64,000 nt of DNA from NCBI GenBank assembly GCA_932521035.1, contig OW051497.1, positions 7,006,001 through 7,070,000 of the forward strand. Reading direction: 5' to 3'. The position numbers and the translations under genes were made by a program. Source of the DNA: Oscheius dolichura. Its lineage: Eukaryota; Nematoda; Chromadorea; Rhabditida; Rhabditidae. Below the pieces are notes generated by a model. That model did no database searches, was not told where the DNA came from, and saw only the letters and a program-made list of their open reading frames with translations. Positions 37,301 to 48,100 of this stretch are shown here, in pieces (position 1 is the first letter of the stretch; each line of letters opens with the position of its first letter).

Positions 37301-37469
37301 ACTGACAGGATGTTGTTGTGACTTCGACGCCTGTATTGACTCCACCTCCATCTATCCCAAACAGAAACCCAATAATGGCAACGGTGGCAACACTGGAGCA
37401 GCTACTTCCGTCAACTACCTTCTCGCCATGGTCTTCACTGCTGTATATACGTTGTTGCGACAACAATAG
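28397..37469 (+). CDS. Giant secreted ET-module repeat protein, about 27 modules, 2,672 aa
   Basis: Nematode-specific cysteine-rich repeat family (Pfam ET module); function unknown. Twenty-four exons: 28397-28588, 28632-28777, 28929-29352, 29393-29596, 29635-29784, 29826-30991, 31035-31232, 31274-31389, 31431-31887, 31929-32044, 32085-32452, 32496-33276, 33321-33694, 33736-33943, 33985-34073, 34113-34280, 34322-35011, 35055-35663, 35705-35888, 35927-36300, 36342-36567, 36609-36769, 36811-37035, 37077-37469. They sum to 2,673 codons with all phases consistent. The signal peptide is MRLGVFLALVATGLA. Modules are about 90 aa, ending in CCCDxxxCxD or CCCDxxxxCN; these two types alternate along the protein. 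Recurring motifs are TLYTCDP, CYVGV and CNGKCASL. N-glycosylation sites are frequent. The C-terminus (NYLLAMVFTAVYTLL, then RQQ) is hydrophobic and may be a GPI or membrane anchor. Codon choice (CTC, GTC, AAC, GGA) is strongly biased, suggesting high expression. Confidence 0.94.
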
Positions 37470-37534
37470 TTTTGTTCTAGACCCTTTCCTTAAATCTCAT
37501 GAGTATGCAAAAATTTTGTTTTGATGAGAGATTA

Positions 37535-37540
37535 AATAAA
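37535..37540 (+). terminator. Polyadenylation signal AATAAA (ET-module gene)
   Basis: Located 66 nt after the ET-gene stop codon and only 13 nt before the last coding base of the convergent Dispatched-like gene. Confidence 0.7.
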
Positions 37541-37544
37541 AGAG

Positions 37545-37550
37545 TTTTAT
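37545..37550 (-). terminator. Polyadenylation signal AATAAA, minus strand (Dispatched-like gene)
   Basis: On the minus strand AATAAA begins 2 nt after the TAA stop of the Dispatched-like gene, so the 3' UTR must be very short or run into the ET gene's 3' UTR. Confidence 0.55.
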
Positions 37551-37552
37551 TC

Positions 37553-40500
37553 TTAAAACTTTGAGATTATTGTTTTCCTTTCGGTATACAGACAAAGCAG
37601 GCAAGTGGGCAACATTATTAAAGCTCCGATGAGGGAAATGATTCCAAGGGAAATCAACATGACCCCAACCTGAAAATAATACTGTCTAGAGAAGAAAAAT
37701 GCACAAACTTGGTAGAAGGCAGCTGTTGATGCGAAGAGAAGTGGTATTCCGCAAGCTACAGATGAACAAGCAGCGAGAGTGCAAGCTGTTCCAGCAGAAT
37801 TGAAAGCGGAACTGAAGAATATTATGATAATGGAAAGGGAATTACCGTATTCTGTCGATCATGTACACATCGGAAGAGTCTTTTATACTAGCTGCGATGT
37901 GCAGAGAAAAGTCAAAGCTGAGACCGATCGTGAGAACAATTATTGTTGACTCCACGACACTCAACTGCCATCCTGAAAAGAATTTCTTTCATAATTGTCT
38001 CAGAAGCTATATACCAAGGAGGACTAAAGTAGATGTAGTCCAGAGCACCACGGTGCAGATGACTATCACAGTAACCAGAGATAATGTAAACTGTTGTGTG
38101 CAAAGAATCACAACAATCAAAGAGACAACTAGCGATATTCCGACTGAAGACAGTGTAGACGGGCGCAGTCTTTCAATAATGTCATAATATTTTGTAATTT
38201 CTCCTGAGGAAAAACATCGAAGTGGCAAATTTCCTAAATTTCAAATGTAAGATAAAAGAAGTCAACTAACCGAGTAATATTTTCATAGTACTGCAGTCCG
38301 AATTGATTTCAGTGAACGCTTCGGAAACCTTTTTCAATTCAGCAGTCAGTTTTGTCTTCGAAGGAATGGAGAGGTAGTATCTGGAGAGGATTTCAACTGT
38401 GAATGATCTGTACTTACCCAACCAGTGATAAATTTTTATCAAATAGAGGACCGTCAGCTGGATATTTTGAAAAGTCATCAGGGAAAGGCATAGGTAGCCG
38501 TTTGAAACAATGGTCAATTAAACACTGGTCTTTGACTTTCGCTTCTTGGGAACAAGAAGAGTTTACAAAGCCGGAAATATAGGAGTTCTCAGGCGCTTCG
38601 TCGGACATAGTAAGGATCATGCTAACGGAACGCTGAAAAATTTAAAGGAACTGTCAGGGACTGGGAGTTTCGTTCACGAAGTTGCCTGATTCCGTTCACG
38701 GGTCCCGAAGCGAACGCGCGCCCGCCTTGTTATTATGTGGGGGATATAGCTCATTCGATGTGATTTTTGACGCTGATTCCGATGGTGTTTTCCATTTTTC
38801 ATAAAAAAGCTAAATTTGGCCTGTACATATGTGTCTATATACCTCAACTACAGTAACCCGCCCCAGTCCCTGACAGTTCCTTTAAGGTAACCGACAGTGT
38901 ACACCTACCTCGATTTTTGCAAAATCTCGATTTGTAAACGACAAGTGTTTCAGTCTTATTTCTCCGGTATTTTCTGCTGACAACATGTCAGAGTCAATAA
39001 TTTTCATCCTATCAATTAGAAAATACTTCTGGATGTAATAAGATCTTTTCCATTCAAAGTTAAAAAGATGGGCATTGTTATCATACCATTCTGACGGATT
39101 ACTGTCAACGAGCAGCTAAATAGAAACTAAAAGAGTAAAAAGAGGGCGTACCTTTGTTGGATTATATTCTGGTAACTGTAGACCAGGACTAACAAGGGTC
39201 ACATAGGCGGCAAAGAGGGTAGCAATTATACCTATTGAGACTATAAACCACCGGATGGAACAAATAATCTTTACACCGAGATCCGCTATTATATTGAGTC
39301 GTACGTTCGTTGAAATAGGTTCTAAGATATTTGGTTAAATTACTTTTAAGAAAAAGTACCTCTATCACTTTGAGTCAGCATAATAGTTGCTGGTAAAACG
39401 AAGATAACCAGTACGTAGTTAAAGATGACAGTCAAACAAGCGTATATACCAAAGCAGCTGGAAAATAAAATGTCAAACGGTTCACGTTGTACTTCCTACC
39501 GTAATACAACAATGTCACTGCTTAAATTGGACAAGAACGCAACCGCCGTTGTCGCGGAAGTGATAAACATGCTCATCAACGAGTGCTGAAGAGAATTTTG
39601 CAAGCATCTTATATGTAGCGGACCAGCTGGCAAGTAAATATCCCCTGGTTTCCAGGGAGCTGAGTAATGCTAAAAAAGAATGAGCAGTCATAAATTACCA
39701 ACTTTTCGTTCTTGTTTGTAATAAGAAAGTAGAAGGAAAGCGTCGTCTGCCCCAACTGATGTCATTAAAACGGTAACCAGTAGATTCAAAAATGGGAAGA
39801 AGTCTATTCCAAAAAGTACGGCATAAGCAAAGAACGCAAGAGTCATTGAGAAGACGATTAGAGCCAATATAATCAGAGTAAAAATAATACTCCTTGAATA
39901 TAGGTAGAAAGTAATCAAAACCAAGGTGGCTAAACTTTTTTTGCGAAAGAGGTTTATGTGTCTTACCTGAAACTGCAGAAAGCAAGGAGTCTTTGAAAAG
40001 AGCTCCTTGGAATTGTCTTGTCTTTGTACCGAAGTCGACTCCTCTTAGGGTTACTCCACTTTGAGAGAAATGAGTTGTGAGTAACTTCTCCAGTTGTTCA
40101 AAGAAGCTGATTGACTTCTTGTCGTAACCTTTCCTCAGAGGTAACAATACAGTAACTAGGGAGTTGTTGCTGTCGATTGGAAGTAACAAGTTAGCTGCCT
40201 AAAGATATTATCAACAACCGTCATACAATCCCACCTGTTGAAGCATTGGCAACTGGCAGATATCTTTTTGAGGATCCCTATATTTGCAATCGTCTAGAGT
40301 TTCCTTGAGATGGTTTATGCTGAAGGTCATATATTCGTATTTAGAAAAAAACAAACTCCTTCTGATTCAAGTAGCTGCACTCCTTCATACTGTTCAAATT
40401 TAAACAGGTTGACACGTATGGTAATGTGAAAGAATGCTTCAATTGCTGAATAATAACATTACTGGATCCAGTATTCTTGACAGTTTGTTCAATAAGTTCA

Positions 40501-41186
40501 TCTACTTTGCACAGAGCTTGAAATGTTTTTAAAGTAAACAGCTGAACAGGATCTTTAAAAAGGAAGGATAATTTACATTTTCCGTGTTTAAAACAACTTT
40601 GGCTAGCAGGTCGAAGACATCAGCTGGAATCTTTTTACCAATTGCCGCGTACTGTGTACAGACATCGCTTAGATCATCCACATTTGGTTCAGAATCAACA
40701 CCATATTCGTCGTAGTTTACAGTTATTGGTTCGTAAGTAGAACCGCTGAAGGGGAACCAATCTTTTCTAAAAAATATATTGTTACCTATATTCCTCTGTT
40801 TCGTTTACTTCGTTATCCGATACTTGGTCTAATAGACTAACGACAGGATCCACTGTGGACATTTCACTAAAGACCATTATTTCGATAAGGATGGGGTAAA
40901 CCCACATGGTTTCTCGCTTTCCGATCTTCATCCTACTTTTGTAGATGTCAATAGGAGCAGCTGTAACATCTTTCAAGCGATCCAAAAGCATTTTTCCCTG
41001 TGAAAGAGGGGGTCCCCTTGTTTCGAAACCCTAAATCATTTGCTTAACTTTTGGGAATTTTTACCTTAGAAGGATTGAAATCCACAATGTCATAGTGGTA
41101 GTATATTCCAAACGCTGACAGCGATAGACAAACTAAAAATGTGGACGAGATCAACAGTAGAGGCCGTCCAACTACGAGTTGACAAT
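37553..41186 (-). CDS. Dispatched-like RND-family membrane transporter
   Basis: Twelve-span membrane protein of the Patched/Dispatched superfamily with a sterol-sensing domain. Dispatched proteins release lipid-modified Hedgehog in animals; nematode homologues such as CHE-14 act in apical secretion of cuticle and sensory organs. Recognised exons, upstream to downstream: about 41186-41065 (first TM), 41030-40786, 40766-40577, about 40542-40360, about 40330-40236, about 40200-39967, about 39930-39706, about 39670-39500, about 39460-39360, about 39330-39152, about 39117-38909, 38632-38418, then four to five more ending at 37553. Motifs are GFETRGTPLSQGK, the SSD sequence [51 protein letters not shown] and the second-half [11 protein letters not shown]. 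The last two and the GFExRGT motif favour Dispatched over Patched-related. The first coding exon and ATG (probably within 41187-41410) were not resolved. A transposon-like element sits in one intron. Confidence 0.85.
38642..38885. mobile_element. MITE with TTAA target duplications, about 236 bp
   Basis: Within an intron of the Dispatched-like gene. The left end AGGAACTGTCAGGGACTGGG (from 38646) and the right end, its exact reverse complement, ending at 38881, form 20-bp perfect terminal inverted repeats flanked by TTAA at both sides (38642-38645, 38882-38885). There is no coding capacity. A TTAA duplication is typical of piggyBac-type elements, so a piggyBac-derived MITE is the likeliest class. 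Related ends occur at 57066-57632. Confidence 0.85.
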
Positions 41187-41641
41187 AGCTGTAAAGTGCT
41201 CTGCTACTAAATACTTTTCATATAAAGCCACCTAATGAATAATTTCTCTCGAAATCGAGAGAAGCAACTTGTTGAAGACGTGTAGAACGTCATCTGTAGC
41301 AGTGGAAGGATCGTAAAGGGGAATGCGCCAACAATCCATTGTATGACGACAAACACTTGCTCAGAATCACTCCTGTACAAGAAATTCCTCTTCAATAACT
41401 GTCTGGAAAAGGGCAGGGCCCATTGACTTGTCAGAAATATTTAAAAACTGGAATTATGGTAATTAAATAGTGTTATAAAGCCCAAACGCATTAAAAGAAT
41501 GAGCCTATCTACAACAACGGTTCGCTTTGGCACCTCGCTTTGATTTTTGGCCAATTGTTGATATGATGTATGTCATCCCGCGTCCCTTGTTCTATTCTTA
41601 TCAATTACCTTATTGATTCGCCTGTCTGACCTTTCTCTTCG

Positions 41642-42119
41642 ATGTCAGAAGTTGACCACTTTGGATCTTGTCATTGTGGAGCGGTGAAGTGGAAAGTTAC
41701 CGGGCCGACTGTTTTAAAATGTTTCAAATGCAAGTGAGCTTTTCCATAATTATTTATAAAGGCTTATATCTTTTCAGTTGCTCCATTTGTGACAAGAAGC
41801 AGAATAACCATTTCATTGTGTCAAAGGACCGATTCACCCTGCTACAAGGGGAGGATATGATTACTACGTATACCTTCAATACTGGAGTTGCGAAGCACAC
41901 ATTTTGTAAGAAATGTGGAGTGCAAAGTTTCTATTATCCGAGATCTAACCCAGGAGATATCGGTGGGCTGTACTTCCGTCCAGTTATTCTTTTTTTTCAT
42001 GTTCAGGTATTATGCCTCACTGTATCGACTCGCCAACAGTAGAAAGAGTAGAATTTATGTGCTTTGACGGCCAAAATTGGGAAAAGGAAGTCGTTGAAAA
42101 GGCGCCGAAAGCATATTAA
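41642..42119 (+). CDS. CENP-V / GFA-family zinc-binding protein, 129 aa
   Basis: Small protein of the glutathione-dependent formaldehyde-activating (GFA) fold, closest in pattern to CENP-V-like proteins. Three exons: 41642-41733, 41778-41962, 42007-42119, summing to exactly 130 codons. Zinc ligands are visible as CHCGAV near residue 10, then CNCSIC-type spacing (CFKC...NCSICDKKQNNHF), and later TFCKKCGVQSFYYPRSNPG. The end reads GIMPHCIDSPTVERVEF. There is no signal peptide. Whether it has enzymatic activity cannot be told; animal members often lack a known substrate. The start is the only ATG before the conserved CHCG motif. Confidence 0.92.
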
Positions 42120-42134
42120 CAATAGTTAATCCTA

Positions 42135-42140
42135 AATAAA
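42135..42140 (+). terminator. Polyadenylation signal AATAAA (CENP-V-like gene)
   Basis: Located 16 nt after the stop codon, ahead of the convergent Kunitz exons. Confidence 0.65.
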
Positions 42141-42230
42141 ACTTCTATCAACAAATATCGTGACAATGATTGGCTTTCAATTGAAGAATACTGGCTGTGG
42201 TCACTGAGTCTCGCTGGCCGCTACCGTTTT

Positions 42231-44977
42231 CTATACACTACCAATTAATATGTCTTTAAAAGGCCGTTCACCTATTGCCGCTGGATGCTTCAGATCTAGG
42301 GCGAAGTACCAAGTGTAGAGATGTGTTCCTCTCATGAATGGCCGTAAAATCTGGCAAAACTCTTCACCTTCAGTGGATTGGAAGCTCTGAAACATATGAC
42401 CCAAGTTTCTGAAAGAATTTACGTCACTGTAACAAGCGGAATCCCCATCATGGGAGCAAAGATGAACTTGAAGGACTGTATCTCGCCCAGAAATGTTGTA
42501 TCTATACCCCAGGCAGAGACCATAGTCGATCCATTCTGCTGTTGATTTATAATAGGTTTTGTTGACTCCATTCAGCTCGATATGTCGAATCATCGCCGTT
42601 TTCAAAGGCGGCTTCACACCGGAATCTGTAGAGCTTGTCAGTAGGGAAAGGGTCGAGAATCACTTACATCCTGTTTTTGGAACGATTTTCTTTTTCGAAG
42701 ACGAAGCTTTTGGCGCGGCTGCTCTCTTCTTGGGATATCGTAGTTCACATTTGGTGTGACATTCTTCCGCTGTCAAAAAGTTGTTTCCACTTTTTCCACA
42801 GCCGGTATAATGGAACCCTCGGCACTGTTTCGACTTTTTGTTGAAGTAGTATCGGTTGGACATGGCTTCACACCAATTTCCTCTATCCAGTGACTCCATA
42901 CAAGGATCTAATCACTATTAAGAGATACTTTCTTGATCCTTACCCAGCCCGGATACTTCACACTTCTTCTGACATTCTTCAAAAGTATCAAATCTATTCG
43001 GATTGCCATCACAACCGCCGTAAAGAAACTGATCACAAGTTCCTCTGGTCTGATTGTAGAACCATTTATACCTCAGCTGATTGCATGAGCCAGCTTCTGG
43101 CTCAAATGAACAGATCACTATTAGGAGTTTTTTAGATACAGTAATCCTTTACCTGGGTCAGCGCTGGGCTTGTGATTAGCACACGTTTCTTTACATTCAA
43201 TTTCGGTTGAAAATCTGTTTTCATTCCCTCCACAGCCAGTATACATAAATGTAGCGCATTTCATGTTATGATAAGTCCACCGTTGAACAGGCCTACTAAG
43301 TTTAGAAGGGCATTGACCGGTCACAGCTGCCGGTTTGTAACAAGCTGAACTTATCCTTATGACTATACACCATGCAGAACTACCTGTACTGCTGGCTCTG
43401 GGCCTTCTCTCAAGCCTCCTCTTCTCTACGCGACACGTCCTCATGCAAACATCGTAGGAATAAAAGTTGTTTGCGTTCCCACCACATCCCATGTACCAAA
43501 ATTGTGTACAACGCCCTGGATGTGTTCGTGACTCACAATGAAAACAGCCTACCATAATCTCTATCAAAATAATAATGGTAGCCAGCAGTTTCCAAACAGT
43601 GGGGGTCATTTTGTCCATGGCCGAGGTGTAAGGGCAAATGGCAGTCCATCTCCGGCTCTGTAATAATATTCCAGCATTGTATTAAAAGTACCACTGATGT
43701 CTTCAAAGGCAGAGCACAGATTTTCACATTGAGTAATAGTCATGAAGCGGTTTCCATTCCCTCCACAGCCAGAGTAAGCAAAAGGTTTGCATTTCTTGTC
43801 AGACCGGTCGTAGTAAAAGGCTGGATATCTGTAAAAACAGTTTCATGGCTGAAGCAGATCCTACGTTTCTCGACAGTTTCCAATTTCTACAGGATCTAAA
43901 CAACGGTATTTTGTCTCGGGGTCCGGGAGTTTTGACTCAACAAGGTGTCCTAGACTGAATTAACTTCATAAGGCATATTCTTGCCTGGATTAACACAATG
44001 ATTCTTGCACATCTTCTCGTTCGGGAATATATTCTGCGAGGTAGAGGTGCAATCATCCCACCAGAATTGTTGGCATTCTCCAAAGTTATGCTAAAGGAAA
44101 CTTGGGAGCAATAAATAACGCCCTACATCGAATTTCCATTTCTCGGTCCACCTTCCCTCTCCACAGGATTCAGTGTACTTCACATCAAACTGATCCATAC
44201 AGTAGGAAGGAGCTCGTTCTTGTCTATGCCGCTCGCAGATCCATTGACATGTCTCCAGGGTGGGATAGAAATTTTGCCCTTCTCCTTTACAGTTACCATA
44301 CCTGCATACGCAATATAAAGACGTTTTGTGCTTTGCTTACCAGAACATTTTACAAGAGTGTGTAACATGATCAAAATAATAATACTGTACGTATCTTCCA
44401 TCTGCGGAACAGGAATCCTTATAAGAATCGTCGAACGGTTCAATGCAGGATTGAGTGAGATGGCGAGGTGGAGCCTCACACGTTTCTTGACAGTCGCCAA
44501 GATCCGTGAAGAAGTTGCGGCTCTCTGATCGGCAACCACCCCAATGGAAGGCAGCGCATCTTTTCCTAAGTAAAGGGTCATTCGCTCTGCTTCAAAGCAC
44601 CTACGTGGAAAAATCAAAGTAGAATCTATTCCCGTAATCTCCGTGGCTACAATCCTCTAAATAATAGGTGTCGAACGGCTCCAAGCACGCTTCTAAATCA
44701 ACGAATTCATGAAAAGGAAGTAAGCTACTGGCTCTTTCAGGTTCAGGATGCCTTCCTTCGCATTTCCATTGACAGCTTTCAGAATCAGGAAAATTATTCT
44801 TATTATAGGCCTCGCATCCATCGCTCCAAAACATTCTACATGTTCGAAGATCCGGATCGAAATAATATCTGTCATTATTTCATAGACTTTCTTTTACAGC
44901 TTGGCACCTGTTGGTCCAAATGGATCCATTATTGCAGGAACGAGCCAAGTTTGGGTCAAAAGGCTCCAAACATTCAG
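42231..44977 (-). CDS. Second half of the EGF/Kunitz gene: nine Kunitz domains plus a unique C-terminal domain
   Basis: Thirteen exons: 44977-44908, 44868-44605, 44565-44341, 44301-44127, 44090-43985, 43949-43865, 43828-43695, 43657-43553, 43515-43384, 43344-43153, 43117-42944, 42907-42668, 42625-42231. They code nine BPTI/Kunitz domains, several starting with the pattern C-x-E/D-P/Q-F-D, for example ECLEPFDPNLARSC and SCIEPFDDSYKDSC. A 131-residue C-terminal domain of unknown type follows, containing GLCLGYRYNISGRD. There is no start codon or signal peptide upstream: the first exon opens with an acceptor (catttacag) in phase 1. A phase-1 donor inside the last exon of the upstream gene (45610/45609) fits it, giving one protein of about 1,773 aa. 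The intron at 43984 has only a GC donor. An alternative last splice after 42270 is possible. Confidence 0.82.
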
Positions 44978-45066
44978 CTGTAAATGCTTCGGTATGTGCT
45001 GAATCCCCTCCTTGTGAAAGCGTGGCGGAGGGGATCGGCTAATAATGACATATTTTTTAATAAAGT

Positions 45067-45072
45067 TTTATT
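45067..45072 (-). terminator. Polyadenylation signal of the short EGF/Kunitz isoform
   Basis: AATAAA on the minus strand, 116 nt after the TGA stop at 45188. It lies upstream of the second Kunitz block, so its use would exclude that block. Confidence 0.55.
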
Positions 45073-45187
45073 AGGGATTAACATTTAAATGAACATGTTT
45101 ACACATTAGCAGATCCCCCCTTTGGCAAAGGAGCAGATTTCTCGAAATACCATAAAAGAAAGAAGTGTTTTTGAAAGAACCGCTCGT

Positions 45188-48100
45188 TCACCAAGCAAGT
45201 AAGCAAATTGTTACAACAGTGAACATACAGGCGATAGTGACGGGATGGCCGACGGCGGCAGAGTAGAGGAGGTCCCTTCTGCCTTCCTGATGTCGTCGGT
45301 CATTTCCTAACCTTTTCTGGAGATCTGCCTCGAAGCGGTCCTTAGTAGCAAAGGCCGGCCTCTCGTCTTCGTGTGATGACACTGGAGCATCATTTTGGGT
45401 TCCCCAATAGGTGGAGGTGGGGGCTTGTTCTACTTCATACGTGGTTTGGACTACATTCCATTTGAGATTCAACTTGTGTCTATTTTTACGGGATTTCCTA
45501 CTGACTATGGTGTCTGATTGTGGGTGGTTCAGTGATCTATCCCCTACTAAGGCACTAGCGGTGGGTAATTCAAAAACATCTATCATATTGGAAGGGGGCT
45601 CTACAGTACCGTATGCTGCCGGGGCTTCAGTAATGGGACGGTGCTCCTCTTCCTTCATCTTGTGAGCACATTGAGTGAGGCAGTCCTTAATTTAAACTGT
45701 TAGATCAAAAGAAAAGGAGCGAACCTGTTTATCCTTCCAAATATTTCTGTTTTTGGTTGAGCAGCCTCCCCACCAGAATCTAGAAAACAAAGCAAATGCA
45801 GCGGTATTTGTTTTCACTACCTCTTACAACTTTTTGTCTTACTGTCAAAATAAGATCGAACCATCCAGTTGTCCCCAGAGCAGTCGGAGTCCCATTCTTC
45901 GTCGTAGCCGTTGTCGCATGGGTCGTCATCAACTTCCGCAGATTCTTAGACATGTCATTTATACTGTTATGGATTACCTTCAGTAGTCAGGAGAACAATA
46001 GGGGCCATTGTAGTCGTTGGAGGAAGAGTAACATAGCGAAGCTTCTTTTCCTTTGGTTCATCAACCTCGCCACTCCTCACTGGGATGAAAACTTGCTCCC
46101 CCATCTCTTTTATCTCTAAAATCAATTTGGAAGTGAAGGAAAGGGTAGAGCAAACGTTTGAAACTCCTTTCAATTGCTGGTCCTTCCGTTGTCGGTGGTC
46201 GTCTTGTTGTCATCGTGGTTGTAGTGTCTCCCTTCATAATGTAGTGAGGATTGAAGTTGCCTTCAGCGGAAGGAATCTTATGGGCACATGCTACTTTGCA
46301 AAGCTAGAAATTGGAAATGGAAGAAGAGAGCAAAGTATCCTACTCCGTGAGTTTTGAAGAAGTTCCTCGCTTCGGTTGGGCATCCACCGTACCAGAAGGA
46401 TTTGCAAGAGCCTAGGTCAGCATTGAAAAACCATTGCAGCACCCATTGTTCTCCACTGCAGTCTTCTTCAAGAGTTGGGTGAAGCGGCTCTTCACATAGA
46501 TCCATAGATTTGTTCATTTCATCGATGAGGTTGGATATCTACAAGGCAGTCGTTTGCTTAATCAGTATACAAAATGGCTACCTTTTCTTTTTCTTCAGTA
46601 GCAAAGTCGAACACCTTTGGCGGAGCTTTGGTGACTATTCGCTTCTCCGGCATTTGAAGTTCCACATCTGGGTGAGACACAATTGGTCGGTCTTGTTTCA
46701 CTGGGGTGAAGACGTCGTATCTGTGACGTTCCAGATCTCCAGTTTTGTAAATCTTTTCAAATGTGGGCCCGCTCCCTGTCGTTGTTGCTGCTGTAGTCTC
46801 CAAGTCTTTAAATAAAGCGGGATCCAATGTGAATCGCGGACGCTTCGTGACGAATTTCGACAAATCCAGAGGATCGTGAGTAGTTCCGCTTTTCCCAAAA
46901 GTAGTTGTATGCACTGTTGGAGCGGAAGTAGTAGCCTGGGTGGAATGCTGCTGGATGTCAGAAATGTAGATTACGAAAGGAGGCCGTTTTGTTTTGAACT
47001 TCGACAGGTCCAGGGGGTTGGGTGTCGTTGTTTCTCTTCCTTCTTTTGACTTTTCATTTTCTTCAGGCTTTTCTCGACCGGTGTCAACAATTTCACCAAA
47101 GATATGTGGATTCAAAGTGAAAGGCGGCCGCTTCGTGACAAATTTTGACAAATCCAAGGGGTCTTGGGTTGTTTTCTTTGGCCTCTCTAGCATTGTAGTC
47201 AACACCGGAGTCACTTCTTTGAAGAGGGAAGCATCCAATTCTCCTTTTCGGTTTTCACCAGAGAAAGCAAAAGTGAAAGAAGATCTTGTTGTTTTAACCT
47301 CTGCACTGTCTTGTGGCTTTTTAGCGAAGTCATCCGGGAGAGAATTCAGCTTCCTTCGGAATTCTTCCATGTATTTCTTCCTGTCAAACTTCGTAACAGC
47401 CGTTTTTGGGGCAAAGTTGCTCTCTTCGACAGGAGTCGGTGTGTTGGGCTCAGCTGTAGTTGTTGTAATAACGGGAGCTGGAAAAAGACGCTGTCAAGGA
47501 AATTATTAAGTTTTACCTGTAGCAGTAGTTGTTTTTATGAAGAAATGCAAAGGGTCGCTGAGGGTAGTCATCGTCAGACTGGAGGTTGTCAAAGCTGTTA
47601 GTCGCAGGGTGGTCTCCATATTTTTGACATCACTGATCTTGACGTCGTTTTCTTCTTCAGGAGACCCCATTTCCTCAGAACATTTGGTTTGGCAATGCTT
47701 CAAAGTCTCGAAGAAGTTCTTGCCAGCAGGCCTTCTTGGATCACATGTGGCATCATACCAAAATGGCTCGCATTCCCTGACGACAGGGTTCCAGTAAAAT
47801 CTCTCCTCCCAATGAGCGAGGACACACTCTTCCCGTAGATCTTCGTCAAACGGACGCGAACAGGGATCTGGAAGTTTTCTTTGAAAAAGAAGCGCAGGAT
47901 AGGCCCACTTTCATTTGGATTGATGTGTTGCATAATTCGAACGATTTTAGTTGCTTCTTCTTTCTTTTCTTCGAGTGTCATGGGAGTTGTCGTGGCCACA
48001 TCAAAAACAATTCTTGTTGGGATTGTCCGGCTGTCGTCTCTCTCAATAGACTCCTGCCTGCTACTCATGCATAATGAGTTACAATCCTATGAAAATAACA

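Noticed and set aside
43535..43618. Apparent signal peptide (MDKMTPTVWKLLATIIILI) on the minus strand, suggesting a new gene start
   Set aside because: It is the shifted frame of a Kunitz exon. Splicing 43553 to 43515 restores a complete Kunitz domain with correct phase, so the hydrophobic run is coincidental.
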